DNA from: a beta proteobacterium AAP51
GTDB taxonomy: Bacteria > Pseudomonadota > Gammaproteobacteria > Burkholderiales > Burkholderiaceae_C
Direction of reading: 5' to 3'
Assembly: GCA_001295905.1 (NCBI GenBank)
Contig: LJHT01000019.1
Coordinates: 62,001-126,000 of the forward strand
DNA: 64,000 bases
Positions 27,150-35,903 of the stretch are shown here, in pieces (position 1 is the stretch's first letter; every line of letters starts with the position of its first letter). The notes beneath the pieces are model-generated. The model was not told where the DNA came from. It worked only from the letters and a program-made list of their open reading frames with translations, and did not search any database. Both the position numbers and the translations under genes were made by a program.

Positions 27150-27159
27150 GGCCTGCGCC

Positions 27160-28752
27160 ATGACGGCGGCCGACTGGGCCGTCATCACCCTCTACCTGGC
27201 CGCCACACTGGGCCTGAGCGCGGGGCTCGCGCGCCGCCAGCACAGCGCGGCCGACTACTACGTGGGCGGGCGCGACCTGCCCTGGTGGGCGCTGTCGCTG
27301 TCCATCCTGGCCACCCAGAGCTCGGCCAATTCCTTCCTCGGCATTCCGGCCTACGTGGCGCTGGTGCCCGGCGGCGGCCTGAACTGGCTGCAGTACGAAC
27401 TGGTGGTGCCGCTGGCCATGCTGGTGGTGATGCTGGTGTTCGTGCCGGTGCTGCGTGGCCTGCAGCTGGTGAGCGTCTACGAATACCTGGAGCGCCGCTT
27501 CGACCGTGCCACACGGCTGGTGCTGAGCGCGGTCTTCCTGCTCTCGCGCGGGCTGGCCGCCGGTGTGGCGCTGTACGCGGCGGCCCTGGTGGTGCAGGTG
27601 TGCACCGGGCTGCCGCTGGTGTGGTGCGTGGTGGGCATGGGCGTGGTGACGCTGGTCTACGACACGCTGGGCGGCATGCGTGCCGTGGTGTGGACCGATG
27701 TCGTGCAGATGGCGGTGCTGCTGCTGGGCATCGTCGTCTGCGGCGTGTATGCCTGGCAGGCGGCCGGCGGGGGTGCGGCCATCCTCGCCTCGCTGGCGCC
27801 CGAGCGCCTGGCGGCGGTGGAACTGGCCCATGGCCTGGGCGATGGCGCACGCGCGCCGGTGTGGGGTTTCGTGGTCGGAGGGCTGGTGCTGTACGTGGCC
27901 TACTACGGCGTCGACCAGGGCCAGGCCCAGCGCACACTGGCCGCGCAGGACGTGCCCGCGGCGCAGCGCGCCCTGCTGCTGAACGGGCTGGCGCGCTTTC
28001 CGCTGACGCTGCTGTACTGCGGCCTGGGCCTGGCCATCGGTGCCGTGTATGCCGGCAGCGAGGCCCTGCGTGCGGCGGTGCCGGCGGGCCGGCTGGATGT
28101 GCTGGTGCCCCGCTTCATCGAGCTGTACCTGCCCGCCGGCCTGCGCGGCTTGCTGGTGGCTGCCATCCTGGCTGCGGCGATGAGCAGCCTGGACTCGCTG
28201 CTCAACAGCCTCTCGGCCGCCACGCTGCGCGACTTCGTCGAACCCCGGCTGGGTGAACGCGCCAGCCCGGCGCGCCGGCTGCGCGCGGCGCGGGTGGTCA
28301 CCATGGCCTGGGGTGTGCTCATCGTGCTGTTCGCGCTGTGGGTGGGCGACATCGCCAGCAGCGTGGTGGAAGGCATCAACCGCATCGGCGCGCTGTTCTA
28401 CGGCCCGCTGCTGGCGGCTTTCGGCTGCGGCATCCTCGACCGCCGCGCCCGCGGCCCGGCCGTGCTGGCCGGCGTGGCAGCGGGCCTGGGCCTGAACCTG
28501 TTGCTGAGCTACGGCCTCGGGCCACGGCTGTTCTGGATGTGGTGGAACCTGAGCGGCCTGCTCGCGGCGGTGGTCGTCACCTGGGGCCTGAGCCGCCTGC
28601 TTGCCCCACCCGCGCCCGAGGCGCTGCAAGGCACCACGCTGAGCGCCGCCGTGCTGCGCCAGGCCTGGGCGGCGCAGCGCGGCACCTGGTGGGGCCTGGT
28701 CGCTGCCAGTCTGGGCATGGCCGCACTGGCCCTGGCGCTGGGCGTGCGCTGA
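27160..28752 (+). CDS. Sodium:solute symporter family transporter
   Basis: 530-residue inner-membrane SSS-family protein with about 13 transmembrane helices. Family features: YYVGGRDLPWWALSLS at about residues 30-46 (following TM1), ATQSSANSFLGIPA in TM2 and GLLVAAILAAAMSSLDSLLN at about residue 330, where the Ser/Asp pair belongs to the sodium site. The substrate is not predictable; relatives carry sugars, myo-inositol, sialic acid or other small organic solutes. It lies ten bases after the fused glycosyltransferase gene and 75 bases before an oxidoreductase gene, suggesting a shared pathway. Confidence 0.9.
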   Translation: MTAADWAVITLYLAATLGLSAGLARRQHSAADYYVGGRDLPWWALSLSILATQSSANSFLGIPAYVALVPGGGLNWLQYELVVPLAMLVVMLVFVPVLRGLQLVSVYEYLERRFDRATRLVLSAVFLLSRGLAAGVALYAAALVVQVCTGLPLVWCVVGMGVVTLVYDTLGGMRAVVWTDVVQMAVLLLGIVVCGVYAWQAAGGGAAILASLAPERLAAVELAHGLGDGARAPVWGFVVGGLVLYVAYYGVDQGQAQRTLAAQDVPAAQRALLLNGLARFPLTLLYCGLGLAIGAVYAGSEALRAAVPAGRLDVLVPRFIELYLPAGLRGLLVAAILAAAMSSLDSLLNSLSAATLRDFVEPRLGERASPARRLRAARVVTMAWGVLIVLFALWVGDIASSVVEGINRIGALFYGPLLAAFGCGILDRRARGPAVLAGVAAGLGLNLLLSYGLGPRLFWMWWNLSGLLAAVVVTWGLSRLLAPPAPEALQGTTLSAAVLRQAWAAQRGTWWGLVAASLGMAALALALGVR

Positions 28753-28827
28753 GCCCGGCTGACCGCTCCGCCACCTGCGCATCCCGCCTGCGTCTTCCTT
28801 CTCAACCTCGCCCACCAGAAAACGCCG

Positions 28828-30207
28828 ATGTCCCTGCGCCAGTTCATAGCCACCCGAGCGCTGCTGAAGACCCTCAGCGCCATCAAGAACAGCATCCTCT
28901 ACTCCTGGGAAGAAGCCGCCCGCATCCTGGGCCTGGACGAAGACCTCTACACCCACCCGCTGCACCGGGAACTCGACCGGCCGGTGCGTGTGATCCTGAT
29001 CGGTGCCGGCAACCGCGGCGGCATCTACGCCGACTACGCCACCAAGAGCCCGCGCGAGATGCGCGTGGTGGGCGTGGCCGAACCCAACGGCGCGCGGCGC
29101 AGGCGCATCGCCGCGGCCCATGGCATCCCGCCCGAGCGTTGTTTCACCGACTGGAAGCAGGTCTTCGAAGGCGGGCCGCCCTGGGCCGATGCGGTGATCA
29201 TCGCCACGCCCGACCGCCTGCACACCGCACCCTGCTTGCGCGCGCTGGAGCTGGGCTACGACGTGCTGCTGGAGAAGCCCGCCGCGCCCACCGAGGCCGA
29301 GTGCCGGCAGATCCTGGCGGCAGCCCAGGCCAGCGGGCGCATCGTGGGCGTGTGCCACGTGCTGCGCTACACGCCCTATTTCCGCGAGCTGAAGGCACTC
29401 ATCGACGGCGGCATGATCGGCCAGGTCATCAGCGTGCAGCACATGGAGCCCATCGAGCACGTGCACATGAGCCACAGCTACGTGCGCGGGCACTGGCGCA
29501 AGTCGGAAGACACCACGCCCATCATCCTGGCCAAGAGCTGCCACGACACCGACATCCTGCGCTGGCTGGTGGGCGCGCCGGCGGCCGAGGTGCATTGCTA
29601 CGGCAACCTGAAGTGGTTCAAGCAGGCCAATGCGCCCGAGGGCAGCACCCCGCGCTGCACCGATGGCTGCAAGGTCGAGCCCGAGTGCCCCTATTCGGCC
29701 CTGCAGATCTACTACCGCGACCGCAAGCGCCTGTATGTCTTCGACCTGCCTGCGGATGCATCGAAGTGGGGCCCGCTCATCCTTCAGGGGCTGCAGACCA
29801 CCGACTACGGCCGCTGCGTCTACCGCATGGACAACGACCAGCCCGACCACCTCACGGCCAACATCCTGTTCTCCAACGGCGTGACGGCGGGCTTCAGCAT
29901 GGAAGCCTTCGTCAGCTACGAGGGCCGGCGCACGCGCATCATGGGCAGCATGGGCGACATCGTCGGCGACATGGAAAGCTTCACGCTCACCAGCTTCAAG
30001 GATGGCAAGCGCCGCAGCTGGAGCATGAAGACCGATGCCCACGGCGGCGGCGACCACCGCATGGTGAAAGACTGGGTGCAGGCCGTGGGCCAGCGCAACC
30101 CGGCGCTGCTGAGTTCACCCATCGAGGTGAGCGTGGAGAGCCACCTCATCGCCTACGCGGCGGAGAAGAGCCGCGTGAACCGCACCATCGAAACGGTGCA
30201 GATGTAG
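28828..30207 (+). CDS. Gfo/Idh/MocA family NAD(P)-dependent oxidoreductase
   Basis: 459 residues, longer than the usual 330-380. After an N-terminal extension of about 50 residues comes the Rossmann fold (VILIGAGNRGGIYA, about 53-66), then LEKPAAPTEAE (about 150, catalytic Lys region) and the substrate domain with HSYVRGHWR and KSCHDTDILRW, which hold the His/Asp pair of the family. A cysteine-rich insert (PRCTDGCKVEPECPYS, about 271-286) has three cysteines at close spacing; metal binding is possible but unproven. Related proteins act on sugars or inositols, and some are NAD-dependent glycosidases (GH109-like). Probably part of the preceding gene set. Confidence 0.85.
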   Translation: MSLRQFIATRALLKTLSAIKNSILYSWEEAARILGLDEDLYTHPLHRELDRPVRVILIGAGNRGGIYADYATKSPREMRVVGVAEPNGARRRRIAAAHGIPPERCFTDWKQVFEGGPPWADAVIIATPDRLHTAPCLRALELGYDVLLEKPAAPTEAECRQILAAAQASGRIVGVCHVLRYTPYFRELKALIDGGMIGQVISVQHMEPIEHVHMSHSYVRGHWRKSEDTTPIILAKSCHDTDILRWLVGAPAAEVHCYGNLKWFKQANAPEGSTPRCTDGCKVEPECPYSALQIYYRDRKRLYVFDLPADASKWGPLILQGLQTTDYGRCVYRMDNDQPDHLTANILFSNGVTAGFSMEAFVSYEGRRTRIMGSMGDIVGDMESFTLTSFKDGKRRSWSMKTDAHGGGDHRMVKDWVQAVGQRNPALLSSPIEVSVESHLIAYAAEKSRVNRTIETVQM

Positions 30208-30222
30208 CCCGGGCCGCCCGTG

Positions 30223-30253
30223 AAAAAGCCGCCGGGCTTTCGCCGCGGCGGCT
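30223..30253 (-). terminator. Rho-independent terminator for the secreted nuclease gene
   Basis: AGCCGCCG/CGGCGGCT (30227-30234, 30246-30253) forms an eight-base stem with an 11-base loop, followed on the minus strand by a run of T. It lies between the convergent oxidoreductase and nuclease genes. Confidence 0.75.
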
Positions 30254-30276
30254 GGGCTTGCGGGGGCGGAGCCGGC

Positions 30277-32775
30277 TCAGCGTGACAGGCTGCGGCTGAC
30301 CGCACTGCGCGTGGCGGGCACGCGGGCGCGCGCCGCGGCGAAGTCGATCACCACCAGGATGGGGTCGTGGTCGGAAGAGCGGTAGGGGTCGAAGCGGTTG
30401 GCCGGGTCGGGCGCGCAGGTGGCGCACAGCGGCTGCTTGAATTCGAGGTTGTAGTCGTAGGCCACTTGCTCGTCGGCGTTGATGGCCCACAGCGTCGTGC
30501 GCACCACGCGCGGCGAGAAGCCCACGTTGGTGATGGCGTGGTCGAGGCGGCCCGAGTAGCCGTCGAAGACATAGGTGTAGGCCAGCGGGTTGAAGCGCAG
30601 CGCCTGGTCGACGAAGCCGTTGCTGGTGAGTTCGAAGATCGGGTCTTCCTGGCCGTAGGCGTTGAAGTCGCCCATCAGCAGCACGTCGTTCACGCCGCTG
30701 GTGCTCTGCACCTGGGCCACGAAGGTGCGCAGGCGCTGCGCCTGGGCCAGGCGGGTGGCGTTCCAGCAGCCCTGGCCGTCGCGCTGGTCGGCATCGGGGC
30801 CGGTGCCGCTGGGGCAGCCGCCCTTGCTCTTCAGGTGGTTCACGAAGTAGGTGAAGCGCTGGCCCGTGGCGACCTGGAAGGTCTGGGCCAGGGTGGGGCG
30901 GTTGTTCACGGGGTCGGTGTCGCTGAACGCGGTGCCCACGGGCGTGACCTTCGCGGGTTTGTAGATGATGGCCAGGCGGATGGCATCGGTGCCGGTGAAG
31001 GCCGGCAGCGGCGACACCGCCCAGGGGCCCGAACGCACCTGCGTGTTCAGCGCGTCCACCAGGTTCTGCGCGGCGACGTTGCCGTTGTTCTGGATCTCCA
31101 TCAGGCCGATGACGTCGGCATCCAGCCCGGCGATGGCGCGCACGATCTTGTCGCGCTGGCGCTGGAACTCGGCCAGGTTGTTGGCGCCGCGGCAGTTGCC
31201 GGCGCTGGTGGAGGTGCCCACCGTGCAGCCCTGGCCGGTCTGGCCATCGGCGGTCTGGCCGTTGGTGAAGGTGGTGAAGTAGTTCAGCACGTTCATGCCG
31301 GCCACCTTCAGCTTGTCGTTGTCAAAGCCGGCCAGCGCGCGCGGGCGCGGGTTGGTGGCCATGAATATCGGCGCGGCCGTGGGCTGCAGGCGATACAGGC
31401 CCAGGCTGGCAGCCGAGCTGCCCGAGGGGCCGGCGTCCAGCGTGCCCACGAGGCCTTGCACGGTGTCGCCCACGCGCGGCAGGCCGCTGGGGCCGAAGTA
31501 GGGCGTGGGGTTGAGGTTCTGCGCGGAGCTGCCGTCGTCCAGCAGGATGCGGCTGCGCGACAGCAGCTCGGCCAGCGCGATGGCCTGTGGCGAATTCGGG
31601 CGGTGGCGGTTGGTGGGGTTCTCGTGGCGGCCACCGGCGCCCAGCAGCAGCAGGCCGAAGCGCGCCTGCAGTTCGTTGGCCTGCACCGTGAGCGGGGTGT
31701 CGATGCGCACCAGCATGCCTTCGAAACGCTCCAGGCTTTCGCCCGGCGCCACCGGCAGCGTCACCGCGGCCGGCGCGAGCGTGTAGCCCGTGCCCAGCAG
31801 CGAGACGGCGGTGGGGTTGGCAATCTGCGTCAGCGGTGCCGCGGCCATGCCGCTGCCGGCGGCGAACTCGCTCACCGGGCCTTGCACCTGCACCAGGCTG
31901 CCCACGGCCACGGCTGGGAAGGTGGTGGTGCCGGTGAAGACGAACAGGCCGTCGGAGGTGGCCGGGTTGGCGTCGCCCACCAGGTCTTGAATGAAGAAGC
32001 CGTTGCTGTTGACGCGCGTGACCACGCCGCTGGTGATGACGATCTGGCCCACCAGCGGGCTGGTGGCGCCGCTGCCCTGGATGGCCATGATGCTGGCCGC
32101 CACGGGGTCGCCAGGGCCGGGGCCGGGGCCCGGGCCGGGGCCGGCGCCTTCGCAGATGGCCGCAGCCGCCGTGCTGTTGCGCGGGCTCGGTGCTTCCACC
32201 GTGAAGTCGGCGAAGTTGTTGTTGGTGTCGGTGCAGCCGCCCAGCAGCCGCAGCGCGGCGGTGGTGTTGCTCAGCGCCGGCGTGGGCGTGCCCTCGGTGC
32301 CGTTGGCGGTGCCGTAGCTGACAATGTCGATCAGCGCGCCGCCCGTGGGCGCCGTGCCCGAGAGCGCCGTGCTGGTGTTGGCCAGCGCCACCTTGCCGTT
32401 GGCGCCGGCCATGGGAATGGTGCCGGTGACATCACCCACCACGTCCACCGTGCCCCCAGTGCCCGCAGCCTGGCGCACCAGCAGGTAGGCGCCGGCGGGG
32501 ATGCTGGTGCCGGCCGGCAACGTGGTCACCTGCCAGGTGCCGCCAGTGGCCGAGGCGTACTGCACCGACCAGCCGCCCACGTTCTGCGCGGAGGTGGTGA
32601 CGTTCTTCAGTTCGATGAAGTCGTGGCGCAGCGTGGCGCCGGTGTTGCCGCCGCCGCCATACACCTGGCTGATGACCACCTGCGCCGAAGCCGCGGTAGT
32701 GAAGGCCATGAGGGCCGAGAGTGCGGCCAGGGACAGCAGGGCGCGCGGGGCGGCCAGGTGGGGGCTCAGGTGCAT
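30277..32775 (-). CDS. ExeM/NucH-type extracellular endonuclease with lamin-tail domain
   Basis: 832 residues from the ATG at 32775. The signal peptide ends TTAASA. Next comes a lamin-tail domain (about 33-170, with DFIELKN and YLLVRQAAG), a Gly-Pro repeat linker (about 210-225), an OB-fold-like domain (ITSGVVTRVNSNGFFIQD), and a C-terminal endonuclease/exonuclease/phosphatase domain with MNVLNYFTTF, DVIGLMEIQNNG, NHLKSKGG, LLMGDFNAYGQEDP and SSDHDPILVV, the catalytic Glu, Asn, Asp and His set. It should degrade extracellular DNA. The end (after ARVPATRSAV) lacks a GlyGly-CTERM or PEP-CTERM anchor, so it is likely secreted. Confidence 0.9.
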   Translation of the reverse strand: MHLSPHLAAPRALLSLAALSALMAFTTAASAQVVISQVYGGGGNTGATLRHDFIELKNVTTSAQNVGGWSVQYASATGGTWQVTTLPAGTSIPAGAYLLVRQAAGTGGTVDVVGDVTGTIPMAGANGKVALANTSTALSGTAPTGGALIDIVSYGTANGTEGTPTPALSNTTAALRLLGGCTDTNNNFADFTVEAPSPRNSTAAAAICEGAGPGPGPGPGPGDPVAASIMAIQGSGATSPLVGQIVITSGVVTRVNSNGFFIQDLVGDANPATSDGLFVFTGTTTFPAVAVGSLVQVQGPVSEFAAGSGMAAAPLTQIANPTAVSLLGTGYTLAPAAVTLPVAPGESLERFEGMLVRIDTPLTVQANELQARFGLLLLGAGGRHENPTNRHRPNSPQAIALAELLSRSRILLDDGSSAQNLNPTPYFGPSGLPRVGDTVQGLVGTLDAGPSGSSAASLGLYRLQPTAAPIFMATNPRPRALAGFDNDKLKVAGMNVLNYFTTFTNGQTADGQTGQGCTVGTSTSAGNCRGANNLAEFQRQRDKIVRAIAGLDADVIGLMEIQNNGNVAAQNLVDALNTQVRSGPWAVSPLPAFTGTDAIRLAIIYKPAKVTPVGTAFSDTDPVNNRPTLAQTFQVATGQRFTYFVNHLKSKGGCPSGTGPDADQRDGQGCWNATRLAQAQRLRTFVAQVQSTSGVNDVLLMGDFNAYGQEDPIFELTSNGFVDQALRFNPLAYTYVFDGYSGRLDHAITNVGFSPRVVRTTLWAINADEQVAYDYNLEFKQPLCATCAPDPANRFDPYRSSDHDPILVVIDFAAARARVPATRSAVSRSLSR

Positions 32776-32809
32776 GGGGCGTGGGTTCCAGTCAGTGCAG
32801 TTCGGGCGT

Positions 32810-33607
32810 TCAGCCGCGGCGGCGGGCCACGAAGCCAATGGCAGCCAGGCCGGCCAGCCACAGGGCCACGGTGCCGGGTTCGGGCACGGCCGTCACGGTG
32901 AGGCTGAAGTTGTCCAGCGCCAGGCCGTGGTCGTTGCCGGCGTCGTTGAGGTCGGCAAACCGCACCCAGAAGGTGGCGCCGGGGGCCCAGTTCATGTTGC
33001 TGAAACCAGCACCCAGGTTCTGCACCAGGCCGGCGGTGTTGCCGTCCACGGCGGCGGCCGTGGCGCCCGTGATGGGCGAGGTGAAGCCCACGGCGGCGGG
33101 GGTGGGCAGCCACACCGTGGTGGCGAAGGTGTCGCCGAAGCCGAATTCCACGTTCAGGCTCTGCGCGGCGGTGTTGCCGCCGTTGCGCCACTGCTCGCCT
33201 TCGTAGCGGAAGCTGAAGAAGTCGATCTCGCCGCCGGTGTTGTTGGTGAAGGCCACCGCGATCCACCCCGCCACGGCGCCCGTGGCGGGCGAACCGAAGT
33301 AGGTGCCGCCCGAGGCCAGGCTGCCGAGCGCGCGGTCGCTGCTGCCCGCGGCGCCGAAGCTGTAGAAGCTGCCGGCGTTACCGCTGCCGCTGCCACCCAG
33401 CAAGGTGGGGGCGGCGTTGCCGTTGCTGACGAAGAGGCTCCAGCCCGGCAACGTGCTGTTGTTGGCCCAGGCCTGGGCCGTGGTGGCGGTGGTCAGCGTG
33501 TCGAAGTTCTGCGTGTAGGTGAACTCGGGGCTGGTGATGCTGACGCTGGCCTGGGCCAGCGGTGCCAGGGCCAGCAGGGAGGCGGTGGCGAACAGGCGCT
33601 TGTACAT
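32810..33607 (-). CDS. PEP-CTERM sorting domain protein
   Basis: 265 residues. Signal peptide ends LAPLAQA; the C-terminus has the exosortase sorting signal, VPEPGT followed by a hydrophobic helix and ARRRG. The mature part is rich in Gly, Ala, Thr and Asn, has no cysteines, and includes FSFRYEGEQWRNGG and ALDNFSLTV, the pattern of beta-sandwich surface proteins in this class. Such proteins are cut by an exosortase (not in this window) and are linked to exopolysaccharide in the family's original description. It is upstream of, and in line with, the secreted nuclease gene (34-base gap). Confidence 0.88.
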   Translation of the reverse strand: MYKRLFATASLLALAPLAQASVSITSPEFTYTQNFDTLTTATTAQAWANNSTLPGWSLFVSNGNAAPTLLGGSGSGNAGSFYSFGAAGSSDRALGSLASGGTYFGSPATGAVAGWIAVAFTNNTGGEIDFFSFRYEGEQWRNGGNTAAQSLNVEFGFGDTFATTVWLPTPAAVGFTSPITGATAAAVDGNTAGLVQNLGAGFSNMNWAPGATFWVRFADLNDAGNDHGLALDNFSLTVTAVPEPGTVALWLAGLAAIGFVARRRG

Positions 33608-33624
33608 GGGAGAGGTCCTCTGCG

Positions 33625-33655
33625 AAAAAAACGAAACGCCCGGCGGGGGGCGTTT
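33625..33655 (-). promoter_or_regulatory. Terminator-like hairpin in the leader of the PEP-CTERM gene
   Basis: AAACGCCC/GGGCGTTT (33634-33641, 33648-33655) with a six-base loop is followed on the minus strand by CG and seven T residues. It lies 18 bases or more before the PEP-CTERM start, and no minus-strand gene ends just upstream, so it could act as an attenuator. Confidence 0.5.
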
Positions 33656-33681
33656 GGGGGTTCTGCCGATACCTTAGGCGT

Positions 33682-33700
33682 AAAGCATGAAGCGTGCATG
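33682..33700 (-). promoter_or_regulatory. Possible sigma-54 promoter of the PEP-CTERM gene
   Basis: On the minus strand, ATGCACGCTTCATGCTT matches the sigma-54 pattern TGGCACG-N4-TTGCW with the right ten-base spacing, but the first invariant G is T. PEP-CTERM genes are often sigma-54 controlled through PrsR. Weak evidence. Confidence 0.3.
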
Positions 33701-33804
33701 ACGGCAGGCGCCCGAGGACAGGGGGTCCCCCATGAATCGGGGGCGGCTGCGCGTGCAGTTTTTGGGGCTCTCGCGCACCGTGTTTCCCGACCTAAACTCG
33801 CTCC

Positions 33805-34905
33805 ATGGCCGCAGACGACCCCCGCGAACGCGCGGAACAGCGCACCCTGCTGATGCCCCGGCGCGACCAGGGCAGCGAACTGCGCCCCGGCCATGCCCTG
33901 CAGGAATTCATCGTCGAACGCCTGCTGGGGGTGGGCGGCTACAGCTGCGTCTACCTGGCCCGCGACACCCGGCTCGACCGCCGCGTGGCGCTGAAGGAGT
34001 ACCTGCCCGCCACGCTGGCCGCGCGGGCGCCCGATGGCAGCGTGGGCCCGCGCCTGCCGCGCTTCGAGGCCTTCTACGGCAAGGGCCTGGAAGGCTTCCT
34101 GAACGAGGCGCGCCTGCTCGGTTCCTTCGACCACCCGTCGCTGGTGAAGGTGTACCGCTTCTGGGCCGAGGCCGGCACCGCCTACATGGTGATGCCGTAC
34201 TACGAGGGCATCACGCTGAAGAAGTGGCTGGCCGACCTGGGCGCGCCGCCTTCCGAGCGCTGGCTGCGCGACCTGGCCGAGCCCCTGATGACCGCGCTGG
34301 ACACCATGCACCAGCAGCGCTGCTTCCACCGCGACGTGGCGCCCGACAACATCCTCATGCTCTACGACCGCAAGGCCGCGGGCAGCTACCTCGAGCAGCA
34401 ACCGCGCCCGGTGCTGCTGGATTTCGGCGCCGCGCGCCGCGTCATCGGCGACGCCACGCAGCAGCTCACCGCCATCCTGAAGAGCGGCTACTCGCCGGTG
34501 GAGCAGTACGAAGGCGAAGAGTCGCTGCGCCAGGGCCCCTGGACCGATGTGTATGCCCTGTGCGCCGTGCTCTACACCGCGGTGACGGGCAAGCCGCCCG
34601 GCTCTTCGGTGGCGCGCGTGGTGCGCGACGACATCGTGCCGGCCGCCGTGGCCGCCCAGGGGCGTTATTCGCCGGCCTTCCTGGCCGCCATCGACGCCGG
34701 CCTCAGCGTGCGCCCCGAGCAGCGTCCGCAGACCATGCAGGCCTTGCGCGCGCTGATGGACGCGCCGGTGCCGGCACGGGCGCCGGCAGCTGCGCCCGCG
34801 CCACCCGTGGCCCCGGCCGGCACGCCTTCGCGCACGGGCCTGTGGGCCGGCGTGGCGGTGGTGGTGGCCGCAGCGCTGGTGCTCGCCTGGCTGCTGCGGC
34901 GCTGA
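33805..34905 (+). CDS. Membrane-anchored serine/threonine protein kinase
   Basis: 366 residues. Kinase domain about 34-310: glycine loop LLGVGGYSCVYLA, catalytic Lys in VALKEYLP, HRDVAPDNI (Ala replaces the usual Lys of HRDxKxxN, as in many bacterial relatives of this subgroup), DFGAAR, and the activation segment SGYSPVEQYEG. The C-terminus has a Pro/Ala-rich linker and a single membrane helix (about 346-363) ending in LLRR, so the kinase faces the cytoplasm with almost nothing outside the membrane. No phosphatase gene is next to it. Targets unknown. Confidence 0.9.
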   Translation: MAADDPRERAEQRTLLMPRRDQGSELRPGHALQEFIVERLLGVGGYSCVYLARDTRLDRRVALKEYLPATLAARAPDGSVGPRLPRFEAFYGKGLEGFLNEARLLGSFDHPSLVKVYRFWAEAGTAYMVMPYYEGITLKKWLADLGAPPSERWLRDLAEPLMTALDTMHQQRCFHRDVAPDNILMLYDRKAAGSYLEQQPRPVLLDFGAARRVIGDATQQLTAILKSGYSPVEQYEGEESLRQGPWTDVYALCAVLYTAVTGKPPGSSVARVVRDDIVPAAVAAQGRYSPAFLAAIDAGLSVRPEQRPQTMQALRALMDAPVPARAPAAAPAPPVAPAGTPSRTGLWAGVAVVVAAALVLAWLLRR

Positions 34906-34915
34906 AGCGCTGCCG

Positions 34916-35830
34916 CTAGCCGTTGCTCACGCCGGAAGCGACGTGCCCGGCGGGCACGTGCAGAGCGGCGTTTTCGATGTGGCCGGTCTGGTCGTCGAAG
35001 AAGAAGTCGGGTTCGAACTCGCGGAGGAAGCTGCCCTTGGCCAGCCCGCCCAGGAACATGGCCTCGTCCACGTCGATCTGCCAGGCCATCAGCGTGCGGA
35101 TGGCGCGTTCGTGCGCCGGCGCGCTGCGCGCGGTCACCAGCGCCGTGCGCAGCCGCATGCCGGCCACCGGTTCGCGCTGCAGCCGGTGCAGCGCTTCCAG
35201 CAGCGGCTTGAAAGGGCCGGGCGCCAGCGGCGTGGCGGCGCGGTCGCGTTCGTGGCTCTGGAAGGCGTGCAGGCCCTCGGCCTGGAACACGCGCTCGGCC
35301 TCGTCGCTGAAGAGCACGGCGTCGCCGTCGAAGGCGATGCGCACTTCGTCCGGGTGGGCCGCGCTGGCGCGCGCGCTGTGCGGGTACACGCGCGCCGCCG
35401 GCACGCCGGCCGCCAGGGCCTGGCGCACATCGGCCTCGTTGGTGCTGAGGAAGAGGTTGGCCGCCAAGGGGCGCAGGTAGCGCCAGGGCGCCTCGCCGCG
35501 CGTGAACACGCCGCGCTCGATGGGCAGGCCGTAGTGCTGTGCCGAGCGGAAGACGCGCATGCCCGAGACGGGGTCGTTGCGCGAGAGGATGACCACCTCC
35601 ACGCGTGCGCGGTCGGGTGCGCTGCCGTTGAAGGCCAGCAGCTTGTTCACCAGCGAAAACGCCACGCCCGGCCGCGCCGGCTCTTCCACGCGCTGCAGCT
35701 GCAGCTGCATGTAGGCGCGGTCGTCGCCGGCTTCGAAGACGCGGTTCTCCTCTTCGAAATCGAACAGGGCGCGGGAGGAAATGGCCACCACCAGGCGGCC
35801 TTCGAGGTTGGCTGGCATCAGGGCCCGCAT
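34916..35830 (-). CDS. 5'-nucleotidase (NT5C1-like family)
   Basis: Cytosolic nucleotidase of the PF06189 family, 304 residues from the ATG at 35830; an ATG four codons later (35818) is equally possible. Motifs typical of the family: ISSRALFDFEEENRVF at the N-terminus, VVILSRNDPVSGMRVF, FLSTNEADVRQAL, IAFDGDAVLFSDEAE and EPDFFFDDQTGHIE. It should remove phosphate from nucleoside 5'-monophosphates. A reading extended to 36445 only overlaps the opposite-strand gene and is rejected. Convergent with the kinase gene; its start faces the ZrgA-like gene 73 bases away. Confidence 0.85.
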   Translation of the reverse strand: MRALMPANLEGRLVVAISSRALFDFEEENRVFEAGDDRAYMQLQLQRVEEPARPGVAFSLVNKLLAFNGSAPDRARVEVVILSRNDPVSGMRVFRSAQHYGLPIERGVFTRGEAPWRYLRPLAANLFLSTNEADVRQALAAGVPAARVYPHSARASAAHPDEVRIAFDGDAVLFSDEAERVFQAEGLHAFQSHERDRAATPLAPGPFKPLLEALHRLQREPVAGMRLRTALVTARSAPAHERAIRTLMAWQIDVDEAMFLGGLAKGSFLREFEPDFFFDDQTGHIENAALHVPAGHVASGVSNG

Positions 35831-35903
35831 GCTACGCCGGGGCTTTGGGGTGGCGCGGCACAATCCGGCCGCGTTGCCCGCCTCGCCCCTACCTGGAGCC
35901 CTG

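Noticed and set aside
26965-30057. A 1030-codon minus-strand frame opposite the symporter and oxidoreductase genes
   Set aside because: Its composition is typical of an antisense shadow, and it conflicts with clear family motifs on the plus strand.
35831-35903. Zur-type operator upstream of the ZrgA-like gene
   Set aside because: No GTTATA-like palindrome is present in the divergent gap.
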